A stretch of DNA of 64,000 nt from Gillisella terrae. Lineage in GTDB: Bacteria; Pseudomonadota; Alphaproteobacteria; Rhizobiales; Rhizobiaceae. Under the pieces are notes generated by a model that was not told where the DNA came from, made no database searches, and saw nothing but the letters and a program-made list of their open reading frames with translations. The position numbers and the translations under genes are program-made. Location: positions 558,001-622,000 of the forward strand of contig NZ_SSOA01000001.1 in the NCBI RefSeq assembly GCF_004801395.1. The letters run 5' to 3'. Within the stretch, counting starts at the first letter, position 1. Every line of letters starts with the position of its first letter. Below are positions 45,093 to 55,357 of the stretch, one piece after another.

Positions 45093-46091
45093 ATGCGCCC
45101 GATTCATCGTTTTATCTCTCTCTTTCCTGGAATTGGCTTTTCAGCCGCTGTCGCGCTTGGCGGCTACGGTATTGCCGCCATTGTGGAGCGTTTGACCGGG
45201 CAAACGCTGGTGGATGCGCTGGTATGGTGCATTCTCTTGGGTACACTGATCAACAGCCTGTTCAGGCTATCGCCCAAGATGCACGACGGCATTCACTTTT
45301 GTGCAAAAATCGTGCTGGAAGTGGCGATTGTGCTGCTGGGGGCCTCCATCAGCCTCAGCCAGATTGCCAGCAACGGGCTGTCATTGATCGCGGCTGTTGT
45401 TCTCGTTGTCTGTTGCGCCATCAGTTGCAGTTATCTGATCGGCAGGGCCTTGGGTTTGGCCCATCCTCTGGCGCTGCTGGTGGCTTGCGGTAACTCCATT
45501 TGTGGCAATTCCGCAATCATGGCGGCGGCTCCGGTTATCAGCGCCGATTCCGATGATGTGGCCTCATCCATCGCCTTTACTGCCGTGCTTGGCATTGTCG
45601 TGGTGTTGCTCTTGCCCTTTATTGCCTTGCAAACCGGCCTGAGTGATCGTCAATACGGCATGCTGGCTGGCATGACGGTCTATGCGGTGCCGCAAGTCTT
45701 GGCGGCAACAGCATCTTTCGGCACCATGAGCTTGCAGATGGGCACGGTGGTCAAATTGGTTCGCGTGATGATGCTGGGGCCGGTTCTGTTGCTGTTGGGC
45801 ATGCAAACGGGGCAGGGCAGCAAAGTGCGTCTCTCGCACGTTGCGCCCTGGTTCATTCTTGGCTTTTTGGCAATGCTGCTGGCGCGCTCTGCTGATCTTC
45901 TGCCCCATGCGGTGTTGGCACCATCGCAGCAATTGTCGGGCTTTTTCACCACCCTGTCCATGGCGGCGCTGGGCCTTCAGGTCAATGTCCGCAGCGTGCT
46001 GGCATCGGGGGGAAGGGTGCTGGCCACGGGCAGCCTGTCGATTGTGGCGCTGGCGTTGATTGCTGGAGCCGCCATTCACGTCATATCATGA
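45093..46091 (+). CDS. YeiH-family membrane protein (UPF0324)
   Basis: 332-residue inner-membrane protein with about ten spans; family PSE/YeiH, thought to be an anion or sulfonate-related exporter but not biochemically settled. Landmarks: [12 protein letters not shown] near 85, [19 protein letters not shown] near 135 and [14 protein letters not shown] near 190. Start ATG 45093. The stop overlaps the convergent sfsA by 11 bp. Confidence 0.87.
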   Translation: MRPIHRFISLFPGIGFSAAVALGGYGIAAIVERLTGQTLVDALVWCILLGTLINSLFRLSPKMHDGIHFCAKIVLEVAIVLLGASISLSQIASNGLSLIAAVVLVVCCAISCSYLIGRALGLAHPLALLVACGNSICGNSAIMAAAPVISADSDDVASSIAFTAVLGIVVVLLLPFIALQTGLSDRQYGMLAGMTVYAVPQVLAATASFGTMSLQMGTVVKLVRVMMLGPVLLLLGMQTGQGSKVRLSHVAPWFILGFLAMLLARSADLLPHAVLAPSQQLSGFFTTLSMAALGLQVNVRSVLASGGRVLATGSLSIVALALIAGAAIHVIS

Positions 46092-46803
46092 GTGCACTAT
46101 AGCTCAGATCAATGACAACATTCTTGTGCGGTGCAATAAAATACGGGGTAATCGCACATTTTACCGCATAAGCTTCAACCCCTTGCGCAATGGCTGCCTG
46201 AAAAGCCCGGCCATAGCCGGGATCCAGATCGCCACAGATTGCCAAGCCATCGCAATCATCGCGCTGAATGATGTAGAGCATGACGGCGCGCTTGCCGCTT
46301 TGCACCAGTTTGCCCAATTCATTCAGATGCTTGGCACCGCGCGTGGTGACGCTATCGGGAAACTCGGCCAGACCTTTTGTGCGGATGAAATGGACGTTCT
46401 TGACCTCAACATAGCAATCTTCCCGGTTCGGGGTCGAGAGCAGCAGGTCTATGCGGGAATTTTCGCCGTAGCGCTGTTCGGTACGCAGGCTGCTGTATTG
46501 TGCGAGATCACTGACCAACCCGGCTTGAATGGCTTCAATCGCCAGCTTGTTTGGTAAGGCTGTGTTGACGCCGACCAGCGTGTTTTCAGCCTCAATCAAC
46601 TCAAATCCATAGCGATATTTGCGGCTTGGGCTATCATGTATGGATAACCAGATGCGAGAACCGGGCGCGGTGAGGCCGCGCATGGAGCCAGTGTTAGGGC
46701 AAAAGCCGGTGATCTCTTCGCCGCTGTCCAGCGTCGCATCAAACAGAAAACGCTTGTAGCGGCGAATGAGTGTCGCCGGTACAAGCTCTGGATCAAATTT
46801 CAT
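46081..46803 (-). CDS. sfsA: SfsA DNA/RNA nuclease-like protein
   Basis: 240 residues with the SfsA core: [28 protein letters not shown] near the start, [21 protein letters not shown] near 125 (D and E..K of a nuclease-like fold) and [13 protein letters not shown]. Named for sugar-fermentation stimulation in E. coli; molecular role is unclear. Starts 5 bp after the phaC stop, so is in the phaC transcript. Convergent with yeiH. Confidence 0.92.
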   Translation of the reverse strand: MKFDPELVPATLIRRYKRFLFDATLDSGEEITGFCPNTGSMRGLTAPGSRIWLSIHDSPSRKYRYGFELIEAENTLVGVNTALPNKLAIEAIQAGLVSDLAQYSSLRTEQRYGENSRIDLLLSTPNREDCYVEVKNVHFIRTKGLAEFPDSVTTRGAKHLNELGKLVQSGKRAVMLYIIQRDDCDGLAICGDLDPGYGRAFQAAIAQGVEAYAVKCAITPYFIAPHKNVVIDLSYSALMI

Positions 46804-46808
46804 CGCGG

Positions 46809-48713
46809 CTAAACACGCTCCAGCACATAGGTTCCGGGCGCATCGGCAATTGCGTTCATTGTTGTTCCGCCCGGTTTGCGCGCGGCGGTGCGCCGCTTGT
46901 CGAGGCTTTCAATCCAGCCCTGCCAATGGGGCCACCACGAGCCGGGGCTTTCCTCTGCGGTTGCCACCCAGTTTTCAAAGTTTACTGCTGCAAAATCGCC
47001 GTTTGGCTGACCGCCCGTCCAATATTGATATTTCATTTTGTCGGGCGGATTGACGACACCGGCAATATGGCCTGAACCGCTCATCACATAGGTGACGGGG
47101 CCACCAAAGCAGCCGGAGCCAACAAACACCGACTTGGCCGGCGCAATATGGTCTTCCTTGGTGGCCAGATTGTAGATCGGCACTTTCACGTCTTTCAGCG
47201 ACAGGGTTTTGCCATCCAGCTCCATCCGGTCTTTCGCCAGATTGTTTTCGAGATAGCAATTGCGCAAATAAAACGAATGATTGGCAGCCCCCATGCGAGT
47301 CGAATCGGCATTCCAGAACAACAGGTCAAAGGCGCTCGGGTCTTGGCCTTTCAGGTAATTGTTGACGAAATAGGGCCAGATCAATTCCGATGAGCGCAGC
47401 ATATTGAAAGCTGTCGCCATTTTGGAGCCATCCAGATAGCCCTTGATGCGCATGCGCTCTTCCAGATTACGCACCTGCTCTTCATCGACAAACACCTTGA
47501 GATCGCCTGCAAAGGTGAAATCCACCTGCGTGGTAAACAGGGTGGCGCTGGCAATGCGCGTATCACCCTCCTTGGCGTGCAGCGCCATGGCCGCAGACAA
47601 AAGTGTGCCACCAACACAATAGCCAATGGCGTTGACCTTTTTCTCACCCGTCGATTTTTCAACCGCGTCCAACGCAAAATCTACGCCTTCGCGGATGTAG
47701 GACAGCCAGTCCTTATTGGCGTGGCGTTCATCCGGGTTGACCCAGGAGATGACAAAGACGGTATGCCCCTGATCAACACACCATTTGATAAAGCTCTTTT
47801 GCGGATTGAGATCGAGAATGTAGAATTTGTTGATCCACGGCGGGCAAATCAGCAGCGGCCTTTTCAACACCTTCTCGGTGCTTGGTTCGTATTGGATTAC
47901 CTCGCATACGTCGCTGCGGGCAATCACCTTGCCGGGTGTCAGGGCCATGTTCTCACCCAGCGCGAATTTGCTGGTGTCGGTCTGGCGCAGTTTCAAATCA
48001 CCTTTGCCAGCGGCCACATCTTCGGCAAACATCTTCATGCCCTTGGCGAGATTTGCGCCATGGGTGGCAATCGTTTCGCGGTAGAGCTGCGGATTGGTCA
48101 TGATGAAATTGGCAGGCGACAGCGCCGCCGTCATCTGCCGCATGTAAAAAGCGGCTTTGTGGCGGGTGTGCTCATCCAGACCTTCGGTATTCTCCACCAG
48201 TTTTTCAGCCCAGTCGGACACCACCAGATAGGCCTGACGGAGAAAATCGAAAAAGGGATTGCGTTGCCAATCGGCATCAGCGAAGCGCTTGTCCTTGATC
48301 GGTTCCGGCGGTGTGTCAGCCTGAGTGGGTGCGTTGACGCTGGCAGAAAGCTTGTTCAAGCTTTTCATCCACACGCCAAACAGTGATGACATCAACTGCG
48401 TTTGTGCTTCAAGATTGCGCTTCGGATCACCCATCCAGTATTCGCTGACACTGGAGAGCGTCTTGATCATCTCCACCGCCGGTTCAGAACCGGTCTCGGT
48501 GATTTCACCCCTTTCGCGTGGCGCAATCCATGTGGAGGCCGCTTTTCCAAGGTTTTCCAAGGCTCTGGCAAAGTTGACCGCCAAGGCTTCCGGGTCTTTG
48601 ACAATGTAGGGATCGACCAGAGTGGGATCAAAGCCCGGAATTTCAAAACTGCCGCGCTCTTGCTCGGTCTGGCCACCACCTGTCTTGCCTTCGCTGTTTG
48701 ATGCTGTGGTCAA
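46809..48713 (-). CDS. phaC: Class I poly(3-hydroxyalkanoate) synthase
   Basis: 634-residue granule-associated synthase of PHA from 3-hydroxyacyl-CoA. The lipase-like box is [10 protein letters not shown] near residue 365 with the catalytic Cys; the Asp is in [11 protein letters not shown] and the His in [14 protein letters not shown]. The N-terminal PhaC domain (residues about 130-300) and [18 protein letters not shown] region are intact. No phaA, phaB or phasin gene is in the window. Upstream is a RIME-like element. Confidence 0.95.
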   Translation of the reverse strand: MTTASNSEGKTGGGQTEQERGSFEIPGFDPTLVDPYIVKDPEALAVNFARALENLGKAASTWIAPRERGEITETGSEPAVEMIKTLSSVSEYWMGDPKRNLEAQTQLMSSLFGVWMKSLNKLSASVNAPTQADTPPEPIKDKRFADADWQRNPFFDFLRQAYLVVSDWAEKLVENTEGLDEHTRHKAAFYMRQMTAALSPANFIMTNPQLYRETIATHGANLAKGMKMFAEDVAAGKGDLKLRQTDTSKFALGENMALTPGKVIARSDVCEVIQYEPSTEKVLKRPLLICPPWINKFYILDLNPQKSFIKWCVDQGHTVFVISWVNPDERHANKDWLSYIREGVDFALDAVEKSTGEKKVNAIGYCVGGTLLSAAMALHAKEGDTRIASATLFTTQVDFTFAGDLKVFVDEEQVRNLEERMRIKGYLDGSKMATAFNMLRSSELIWPYFVNNYLKGQDPSAFDLLFWNADSTRMGAANHSFYLRNCYLENNLAKDRMELDGKTLSLKDVKVPIYNLATKEDHIAPAKSVFVGSGCFGGPVTYVMSGSGHIAGVVNPPDKMKYQYWTGGQPNGDFAAVNFENWVATAEESPGSWWPHWQGWIESLDKRRTAARKPGGTTMNAIADAPGTYVLERV

Positions 48714-48855
48714 TGCCGTCTCCCCTCGGTCGCGAATGTTTTTTATAATTGCTTATCCTGCCTGATAATGACTACAAGTTCCAGACAGACGATAATATGA
48801 CGCTATGACTGGCTTGCATATTTTACAAGACTTTCATGTGTGGGTTGTGTCTGTT

Positions 48856-48958
48856 TACAGCGCCGTGCACCATAGATGGTGCACAAAGGACGCTGTAAAA
48901 CTTTTAATCTACTGCATAATTCCTTACATCGATTCCGGTGTAAGGAATTATGCAGTAG
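48856..48958 (+). repeat. RIME-like mosaic palindrome, copy A5
   Basis: Well kept: ACAGCGCCGTGCACCATAGA hairpin with the compensated arm TGGTGCACAAAGG, then ACGCTGTAAAACTTTTAAT and a short-arm terminal hairpin CATAATTCCTTACATC/GGTGTAAGGAATTATG. Confidence 0.85.
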
Positions 48959-49008
48959 GTGGTAAGCTTGGCGCTCAAGGCTGCCGTATCAGTGGGTTGG
49001 ATTTGAAT

Positions 49009-49392
49009 ATGACTGCAATCGTCTCCGGGGCGGCTTATCGCCGCATATGTGCCAAGATGTGTGCCAATGTGCTGGTTATGGCCGCAGTGGTTACTGTCGC
49101 GGGCTGCGCTGCCAGCAACACAACAAGCGTAAAGCCATCGACCATGACGGCACCCAAGAGCGTGGTGGTGACAGGACAGGCGGAGCCCGCCGACAATTAT
49201 AAAACGCCGGATGGTTATCCTGATCTGTCCCGGCCTTTGACTGCGGCCAACAAGCAGATGTCGAATGACGATGCGAAAAAGCAGGAAGATACGCTCTCCA
49301 GCCTGGCGGCAAAGCGCAAAAAAGGCCTGATCAGCGAAACCGAATACAACAAGCGGGTGGAAGAATTCCGCAAGCTTGGCCAAACGCAGTGA
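49009..49392 (+). CDS. Small lipoprotein with SHOCT-like C-terminus
   Basis: 127 residues: signal with lipobox VAGC near residue 30, then a Thr/Pro-rich linker, and a C-terminal charged helix (EDTLSSLAAKRKKGLISETEYNKR) that resembles a SHOCT oligomerisation motif. Likely outer or inner membrane lipoprotein; function unknown. Start at 49009 chosen because it gives the signal; upstream in-frame codons run through RIME-like copy A5. Gap 49393-49644 shows nothing I can name. Confidence 0.72.
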   Translation: MTAIVSGAAYRRICAKMCANVLVMAAVVTVAGCAASNTTSVKPSTMTAPKSVVVTGQAEPADNYKTPDGYPDLSRPLTAANKQMSNDDAKKQEDTLSSLAAKRKKGLISETEYNKRVEEFRKLGQTQ

Positions 49393-49644
49393 CGTAAATT
49401 TTAGCGTTTGAGGCGCTTTCGAAAGTGGGAAGGCCTTGCATTCCTGAAATTGTCATTGCAAATCGCAAGACGGCGTCATCGTTCCTGCCGTTCGGGTTGC
49501 AATTTGCAAATAAAAGCCGCGAATCGGTGTTGAATACGCTAAAATATCATCGCCTCGAGTTGATTGGTCCGTTTTCGGGGCGGCTGAATGGGTAACGGGT
49601 CATCCGCAGGGTTTTGAAGTGCCCGCGGTTCAACGAGGTCTGAG

Positions 49645-50862
49645 ATGGAAGAGTTTCATAAAGTCCGGCGCTTGCCGCCCTATGTTTTCGAACAGGTCAA
49701 TCGTTTGAAAGCAAGCGCGCGAGCCGGTGGCGCGGACATTATCGATCTCGGCATGGGCAATCCAGACCTTCCGACTCCCCAAAGCGTTGTTGATAAACTG
49801 TGTGAAGCCGTGCAGGATCCGCGCACCCACCGTTATTCTTCCTCCAAGGGCATCCCCGGCCTGCGCAAGGCGCAAGCCGCCTATTACGCCCGCCGTTTCA
49901 ACGTGAAGCTCAATCCCGACACGCAGGTGGTGGCAACGCTGGGCTCCAAAGAAGGTTTCGCCAATATGGCGCAGGCCATTACGGCACCGGGCGATGTGAT
50001 TCTGTGTCCCGATCCAACCTATCCAATCCACGCCTTTGGATTCCTGATGACCGGTGGGGTTATTCGCTCTATTCCGGTGGAGCCGGATGAGACATTCTTT
50101 CCGCCGCTGGAGCGGGCTGTGCGCCACTCCATCCCCAAGCCTTTGGCGCTGATCATCAACTATCCATCCAATCCGACGGCGCGGGTGGCATCGCTGGATT
50201 TCTACAAGGACGTGATTGCCTTTGCCAAAAAGCATGACCTGATTGTGCTCTCGGATCTGGCCTATTCGGAAATCTATTTTGATGGCAATCCGCCTCCATC
50301 GGTGCTTGAAGTGCCGGGTGCGATGGATGTGGCCGTCGAGTTTACCTCTATGTCGAAAACCTTCTCCATGCCCGGCTGGCGCATGGGCTTTGCCGTTGGC
50401 AATGAGCGCCTGATCGCAGCACTTGCGCGCGTCAAATCCTATCTCGATTATGGTGCGTTTACGCCTATTCAGGTGGCAGCAACCCACGCTCTGAACGGTG
50501 ATGGTTCTGACGTTGCTGAGGTGCGCAATATCTACAAGCGCCGCCGTGATGTGCTGGTGGAAAGCTTTGGCAAGGCTGGCTTCGACGTGCCGCCGCCAGC
50601 GGCCACCATGTTTGCCTGGGCAAAAATTCCGGAAAAATTCCGCCATCTTGGCTCGCTGGAGTTCTCCAAGCTGTTGGTCGAAAAAGCTGACATTGCCGTT
50701 GCGCCCGGCATTGGCTTTGGTGAGCAGGGCGATGATTATGTCCGCATCGCGCTGGTGGAAAACGAGCATCGCATCCGTCAGGCTGCCCGCAGCCTCAAGC
50801 GTTTCATGTCAAGCGCCGATGAAACACTGCATAATGTGATCTCGCTCAACGCTCATCGTTGA
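49645..50862 (+). CDS. PLP-dependent aminotransferase (alanine/LL-DAP-type)
   Basis: 405-residue fold-type I enzyme. The pyridoxal lysine lies in MSKTFSMPGWRMGFA near residue 242; also IIDLGMGNPDLPTPQ, YSSSKGIPGLRKA, NYPSNPTARVASLDFYK and LVLSDLAYSEIYF-like IVLSDLAYSEIYF. Commonly annotated LL-diaminopimelate or alanine aminotransferase; the substrate cannot be settled here. SD CGAGG before ATG. Followed by hom after 75 bp, and the pairing with hom is conserved in rhizobia. Confidence 0.88.
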   Translation: MEEFHKVRRLPPYVFEQVNRLKASARAGGADIIDLGMGNPDLPTPQSVVDKLCEAVQDPRTHRYSSSKGIPGLRKAQAAYYARRFNVKLNPDTQVVATLGSKEGFANMAQAITAPGDVILCPDPTYPIHAFGFLMTGGVIRSIPVEPDETFFPPLERAVRHSIPKPLALIINYPSNPTARVASLDFYKDVIAFAKKHDLIVLSDLAYSEIYFDGNPPPSVLEVPGAMDVAVEFTSMSKTFSMPGWRMGFAVGNERLIAALARVKSYLDYGAFTPIQVAATHALNGDGSDVAEVRNIYKRRRDVLVESFGKAGFDVPPPAATMFAWAKIPEKFRHLGSLEFSKLLVEKADIAVAPGIGFGEQGDDYVRIALVENEHRIRQAARSLKRFMSSADETLHNVISLNAHR

Positions 50863-50937
50863 TCTCAGGCTCCCAAAGGGCGGTCTGTTCTGGGCCGCTC
50901 TCTTCCCAAACGTCCAAAAGCATAGCAGGTATATTTC

Positions 50938-52260
50938 ATGACTGACGCCCTTAAGATCGGCATAGCGGGTCTCGGTACTGTTGGTGCGTCTCTGGCGCGG
51001 ATTGTTCAAACACGTGCAAATGCTCTGGCCATCGCCTGCGGCAGGCCATTGACCATCACCGCAGTCTCTGCCCGCAGCAAGGGCAAGGATCGCGGGTTCG
51101 ATCTTGATGGTATTGCGTGGTTTGATAACCCGGTTGAAATGGCCGAAACCGCTGATATCGACGTTTTGGTCGAGTTGATTGGCGGGGCAGAAGGGGCGGC
51201 GGACCAATCGGTGCGGGCCGCGCTTGCGCGCGGTTTGCATGTGGTGACTGCCAACAAGGCCCTGCTGGCCAAGCATGGCGTGGCGCTTGCCAAAATGGCC
51301 GAGGAAAAAGGCCTGCTGCTCAATTACGAAGCGGCTGTTGCGGGCGGCATTCCCGTCATCAAGACCTTGCGTGAATCGCTGACCGGCAATCATTTTTCGC
51401 GCCTTTACGGCATCATGAACGGCACCTGCAATTACATCCTGACCCGGATGGAAAAAGAGGGCCTGAGCTTTGCCGATTGTCTGAAAGAAGCGCAGCGCCT
51501 TGGCTATGCGGAGGCCGACCCAACCTTTGATATTGAGGGCAACGACACCGCCCACAAGCTGGCGATCTTGACCACGCTTGCCTTTGGCAGCCAGATTGCC
51601 GCAGACGAGATTTATCTCGAAGGCATCAGCAATATCTCGATTGACGACATTCAGGCCGCCCATGATCTCGGCTATCGCATCAAGCTTCTGGGCGTGGCCC
51701 TCAAAACCGCAACCGGCATTGAGCAACGCGTGCACCCCACCATGGTGCCGCTGGATTCGGTGATTGCTCAGGTGGATGGCGTAACCAATGCGGTGGCGCT
51801 GGAATCGGATATTCTGGGCGAGCTTTTGATGGTTGGTCCCGGTGCCGGTGGCAATGCCACGGCTTCTGCCGTGCTGGGTGACATTACCGATATTGCCAAG
51901 AGCCGCCCCGGCGCGCAGCAGGTGCCAATCCTGGGCCGTCCGGCGCATCTGCTGGAGCCTTATGCCAAGGCGGAAATGACCCTCCACGAGGGCGGTTATT
52001 TCATTCGTCTCAGCGTGGTCGATCGGGCTGGCGTGTTTGCCAGCATTGCAACGCGCATGGCCGAGAACAATATCTCGCTCGAATCCATTGTTCAGCACGC
52101 CAAATCGGCGGCGTCTGGCGATGAGAGTAAAAACATCATTCTCGTTACCCACGCAACCATGGAGCATTCCGTGCGTCAGGCCGTTGCCGCCATCAAGGGC
52201 GAGGGCTATCTGCTGGGTGAACCGCAGGTGATCCGTATTGAGCGCACCAAGTCTGCCTGA
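50938..52260 (+). CDS. hom: Homoserine dehydrogenase
   Basis: 440-residue NAD(P)-dependent enzyme making homoserine from aspartate semialdehyde for Met/Thr. NAD motif GIAGLGTVGASLARI at residues about 8-22, catalytic region GIMNGTCNYILTRMEKEGLSF near 160, AEADPTFDIEGNDTAHKLAIL near 190, and a C-terminal ACT regulatory domain from about 355 (IRLSVVDRAGVFASIATRMAE). Follows the aminotransferase. Two hairpins follow before recJ. Confidence 0.95.
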   Translation: MTDALKIGIAGLGTVGASLARIVQTRANALAIACGRPLTITAVSARSKGKDRGFDLDGIAWFDNPVEMAETADIDVLVELIGGAEGAADQSVRAALARGLHVVTANKALLAKHGVALAKMAEEKGLLLNYEAAVAGGIPVIKTLRESLTGNHFSRLYGIMNGTCNYILTRMEKEGLSFADCLKEAQRLGYAEADPTFDIEGNDTAHKLAILTTLAFGSQIAADEIYLEGISNISIDDIQAAHDLGYRIKLLGVALKTATGIEQRVHPTMVPLDSVIAQVDGVTNAVALESDILGELLMVGPGAGGNATASAVLGDITDIAKSRPGAQQVPILGRPAHLLEPYAKAEMTLHEGGYFIRLSVVDRAGVFASIATRMAENNISLESIVQHAKSAASGDESKNIILVTHATMEHSVRQAVAAIKGEGYLLGEPQVIRIERTKSA

Positions 52261-52269
52261 CAATTTTAT

Positions 52270-52291
52270 CGTCATCTTCTCGATGATGACG
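52270..52291 (+). terminator. Hairpin after hom
   Basis: CGTCATC/GATGACG with an 8-nt loop, 10 nt past the hom stop, without a U tract. Weak candidate for terminating hom. Confidence 0.35.
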
Positions 52292-52299
52292 GGTTGTCG

Positions 52300-52338
52300 A
52301 TCTCTCTTTACGCCTTATACAGGGATGTAAAGAGAGAT
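52300..52338 (+). promoter_or_regulatory. Strong hairpin just before recJ
   Basis: Perfect 12-bp arms ATCTCTCTTTAC/GTAAAGAGAGAT (52300-52311, 52327-52338) with a 15-nt loop, ending 11 nt before the recJ ATG and next to its SD (GCAGGAT). Confidence 0.5.
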
Positions 52339-52349
52339 GCAGGATACCC

Positions 52350-54152
52350 ATGTTTGAACCCGTTGATCCGATTGAGCGCGCCTTTTTAAACGTTGAGTCG
52401 TCTGCCAGTGGTCAGCGCTGGGTATCGCGTCTGGATCAGGCCGGATTAAACCGTTCTCTTGCGATTACGCAGAGCCACGGCATTCCCGAGCTGGTTGCTC
52501 GCGTGCTGGCGGGCCGTGGCGTGCCGGTGTCTGAGGCCAAAACCTTTCTTGATCCCACCATTCGCGGGCTGATGCCCGATCCATCCAGCCTGACCGATTG
52601 TGATACGGCGGCGCAGCGCTTGATGACGGCAGTAAATCGCGGCGAAAAGGTTGCGATTTTTGGCGATTACGATGTGGATGGTGCGGCGTCGTCGGCGCTG
52701 CTATGGCGATTTCTTCATCACTTTGGCGTGGATGCCGAAATCTATATTCCAGACCGTATTTTTGAAGGCTATGGGCCGAATGCCGCCGCCATTGGCCAAT
52801 TGATCGAGCGCGGTGCGCAATTGATTGTCACTGTCGACTGCGGCTCCACCAGCTTTGAAGCTCTGGAAGAGGCCAAGCGCCGCAATATCGATGTGGTGGT
52901 GATCGACCACCACCAGATGGGCCATGAACTGCCAGCCTGTATGGCGCTGGTCAATCCCAACCGGGGCGATGATCTTTCAGGGCAGGGGCATTTATGTGCC
53001 GCTGGCGTGGTGTTCATGGTGCTGGTGGCCACGCTTCGGCAATTGCGCGATTCTGGCCACGCCAATGCCCGTTCGCTGGATTTGCTGTCGTGGCTGGATC
53101 TGGTGGCGCTGGCGACCGTATGCGATGTGGTGCCGCTGAAAGGCCTTAACCGTGCCTATGTCGTCAAGGGCCTGATCGCCGCCCGCCATCAGCAAAATGC
53201 AGGCCTTGCCTCGCTTTTGAAAGTGGCAGGCATTGGTGGACCGGTCACACCCTATCATTTCGGCTTTCTGGTGGGGCCACGCATCAATGCCGGTGGGCGC
53301 ATTGGTGATGCGGCCTTGGGCAGCCGCCTGCTGACGCTGGATGATGCGGCAGAGGCCGAGGAAATTGCCGCCCAGCTGGATGACCTCAACCGTCAGCGTC
53401 AGGCCATGGAAGCGCAGATGCTGGCTGAGGCCGAGGCCGAAGCCATGGCCGAATATGGTGATGGTGAGCGGGCCTCGGTGATCATTACAGCCCGTGAAGG
53501 CTGGCATCCCGGCATTGTGGGCCTTCTGGCAGCACGCTTGAAAGAACGCTTCCAGCGCCCTGCCTTTGCCATTGCTTTTGACGGATCAGGCAAGGGGTCG
53601 GGGTCCGGGCGCTCCATTCCCGGCTTTGATCTGGGTAAAATGGTGCGAGCCGCTGTTGATAACGGTCTTTTGGTGAAGGGCGGTGGTCATGCCATGGCGG
53701 CGGGCCTGACGGTTGAGCGCGGCAATCTCGGAAAACTGCGGAGTTTCTTTGAAGAGCAATCCCAGAAAACGGTGATGGAGCTGGCCGCCAACCGCGCCTT
53801 GAAAATTGATGGAGCGGTGAGCGCATCGGGTGCCAATCTGGCACTGATTGACCTGCTGGAAACCGCTGGCCCCTATGGCTCCGGCCATTCTCAGCCAATT
53901 TTTGCCATTCCGGCCCATCGCATTCGTGATTCACGCCTGATCGGCACCAATCACGTCAAAGTCACGCTGGAAGCTCCTGACGGCAGCCGTCTTGATGGCA
54001 TTGCCTTTCGCGCCAAAGAAACGCCGGTTGGTGATCTGCTACTTGGTAAACGCGGTGATTCTGTGCATGTGGCAGGAACCCTGAGCGCCGAAGTGTGGCA
54101 AGGCTCCCGCCGCATTCAGATTCGCATAATCGATGCAGCTCCGGCGTTTTAG
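52350..54152 (+). CDS. recJ: Single-stranded-DNA-specific exonuclease RecJ
   Basis: 600-residue 5'-3' ssDNA exonuclease of recombination and repair. DHH-family motifs: FGDYDVDGAASSALLW near 105, VVIDHHQMGHELP near 185; the DHHA1 region has GSGRSIPGFDLG near 420 and KGGGHAMAAGLTVE near 440, then the OB domain. Preceded by a strong hairpin. In relatives I recall glpX between hom and recJ; it is absent here. Confidence 0.95.
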   Translation: MFEPVDPIERAFLNVESSASGQRWVSRLDQAGLNRSLAITQSHGIPELVARVLAGRGVPVSEAKTFLDPTIRGLMPDPSSLTDCDTAAQRLMTAVNRGEKVAIFGDYDVDGAASSALLWRFLHHFGVDAEIYIPDRIFEGYGPNAAAIGQLIERGAQLIVTVDCGSTSFEALEEAKRRNIDVVVIDHHQMGHELPACMALVNPNRGDDLSGQGHLCAAGVVFMVLVATLRQLRDSGHANARSLDLLSWLDLVALATVCDVVPLKGLNRAYVVKGLIAARHQQNAGLASLLKVAGIGGPVTPYHFGFLVGPRINAGGRIGDAALGSRLLTLDDAAEAEEIAAQLDDLNRQRQAMEAQMLAEAEAEAMAEYGDGERASVIITAREGWHPGIVGLLAARLKERFQRPAFAIAFDGSGKGSGSGRSIPGFDLGKMVRAAVDNGLLVKGGGHAMAAGLTVERGNLGKLRSFFEEQSQKTVMELAANRALKIDGAVSASGANLALIDLLETAGPYGSGHSQPIFAIPAHRIRDSRLIGTNHVKVTLEAPDGSRLDGIAFRAKETPVGDLLLGKRGDSVHVAGTLSAEVWQGSRRIQIRIIDAAPAF

Positions 54153-54252
54153 AGCATCGTACAGAAAATTGGAATCAGTCCGATGCTCTAAGTTTTTGTT
54201 TCCGCATCGGATTTATCTGAAAACCGGTTCCCACTTTTCAGCCGATGCTATA
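54152..54252. repeat. Dispersed palindromic repeat, family D
   Basis: Begins AGAGCATCGTACAGAAAATT and has GATGCTCTAAG, then CGCATCGGATTTATC...ACCGGTTCCCACTTTTC. Looks like the agagcatc/cggataa repeats frequent in rhizobial intergenic DNA. It separates the convergent recJ and the small exported-protein gene. Confidence 0.6.
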
Positions 54253-54257
54253 ATCGG

Positions 54258-54647
54258 TCATTCTGCAATAACCCGAAGCGAGCGACCTACCGTGCCTCGA
54301 CCATAGATCATCACGTGGATCGTGGTGTCGCCCCGCATAATACGCTTGCCATCGGCGCGTGAAATTTCGCCCTGCGCCAGCATGGCTTCTGCTGTGGCGC
54401 GGTTCGCTTCCGATGCGAAATAGCTGTCATTCTCATCGCCGACCTGGCGAATGCCGAATTTATGATAGTTGGCGCGATCTTGCCGGATAACCTGCCAAGG
54501 CTGCGTCAAACGCTCACCTTTGGAATTGTAGAGATCATCTTGGGCAATATAGGCGCTATAGCCATCAATGACCTCATCAGACTTCGCGCTTCCTGTCGAT
54601 AGCGCGAGAGCTATTGTTGCAAACAGCAAAATTGAATGGCTTTTCAT
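54258..54647 (-). CDS. Small exported hypothetical protein
   Basis: 129 residues with a Sec signal (MKSHSILLFATIALALSTG, cleavage near AKS). Mature domain includes DGYSAYIAQDDLYNSKGERL, QVIRQDRANYHKFG and MIYGRGTVGRSLRVI. Unknown function; I recall related rhizobial hypothetical proteins. Start at 54647; a longer frame to 54866 would run across tRNA-Glu 1 and is rejected. Confidence 0.7.
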   Translation of the reverse strand: MKSHSILLFATIALALSTGSAKSDEVIDGYSAYIAQDDLYNSKGERLTQPWQVIRQDRANYHKFGIRQVGDENDSYFASEANRATAEAMLAQGEISRADGKRIMRGDTTIHVMIYGRGTVGRSLRVIAE

Positions 54648-54766
54648 GGCGTCCCCCGTGATCAATAGGGGCAAATTAACGCATACGTTCAGCAACATAA
54701 ATCGATATTCATCGATGCGCTGCCATGATACTGAGCATTTTTTGGGTGCAATTTCAGGAAAGGCAG

Positions 54767-54841
54767 TGGCACGCCCTAGGGGAGTCGAACCCCTCTTTTC
54801 AGAATGAAAATCTGACGTCCTAACCGATAGACGAAGGGCGC
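54767..54841 (-). tRNA. tRNA-Glu (anticodon UUC), copy 1
   Basis: 75 nt with encoded CCA. Acceptor GCGCCCT/AGGGCGT, D-arm TCTATCGGTTAGGACG, anticodon loop TTTTCAT gives UUC, T-arm GGGGTTCGACTCCCC. Same sequence as the copies at 55027 and 55358. Confidence 0.96.
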
Positions 54842-54855
54842 GTGCTGTGAGGCCG

Positions 54856-54884
54856 CTTATAGGCATCGACTTGATTCATGGCAA
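54856..54884 (-). promoter_or_regulatory. Promoter of tRNA-Glu copy 1
   Basis: Minus strand: -35 TTGCCA (54879-54884), 17-nt spacer, -10 TATAAG (54856-54861), about 15 nt before the tRNA. Confidence 0.7.
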
Positions 54885-55026
54885 GCGGAAAAATGATCTT
54901 TTTCCACAGGCTTGCATTTTTTTTCTAACGCAGGACATGAGGAAAAAATAACGGCATGAGCCCAGTATCACGCAGCGTGAGCGACGTTGTTTTTTGAATT
55001 TCCGAACAATTTGGAGAGAGAAACAG

Positions 55027-55101
55027 TGGCACGCCCTAGGGGAGTCGAACCCCTCTTTTCAGAATGAAAATCTGACGTCCTAACCGATAGACGAAGGGCG
55101 C
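55027..55101 (-). tRNA. tRNA-Glu (anticodon UUC), copy 2
   Basis: Identical to copy 1 over the tRNA and about 8 bp beyond its 5' end (CACAGCAC). A weaker own promoter (TTGCGG, 16 nt, TTAAGA) lies upstream. Confidence 0.96.
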
Positions 55102-55357
55102 GTGCTGTGTGGCGCTCTCTTAATCGGAAGTGATTGTCGCCGCAAGAGGAAATTTCAATTTTCTGCTACAAAATTGAAAAATCTTCGATGAAAATTCTCT
55201 TTGGCTCATGGCATGTTTGATCTTGGCAATCGAATGATCTCTTGGTGCCTACTGCATGATGTGCAGATGCATGACCGACGCCAGTATTCGCCGGGCTCGA
55301 ATGCTGCGGGCGATGAAAAAGGCATAGGAAGGAGGAGAAGAATAAGGAGAGAAGCAG

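Noticed and set aside
49630..52275. Long leftward frames opposite the aminotransferase and hom
   Set aside because: His/Arg-rich antisense products without domains; both sense genes are convincing.
54258..54866. Longer form of the small exported protein
   Set aside because: The extra 73 codons lie across tRNA-Glu copy 1, and the shorter form gives a proper signal peptide.
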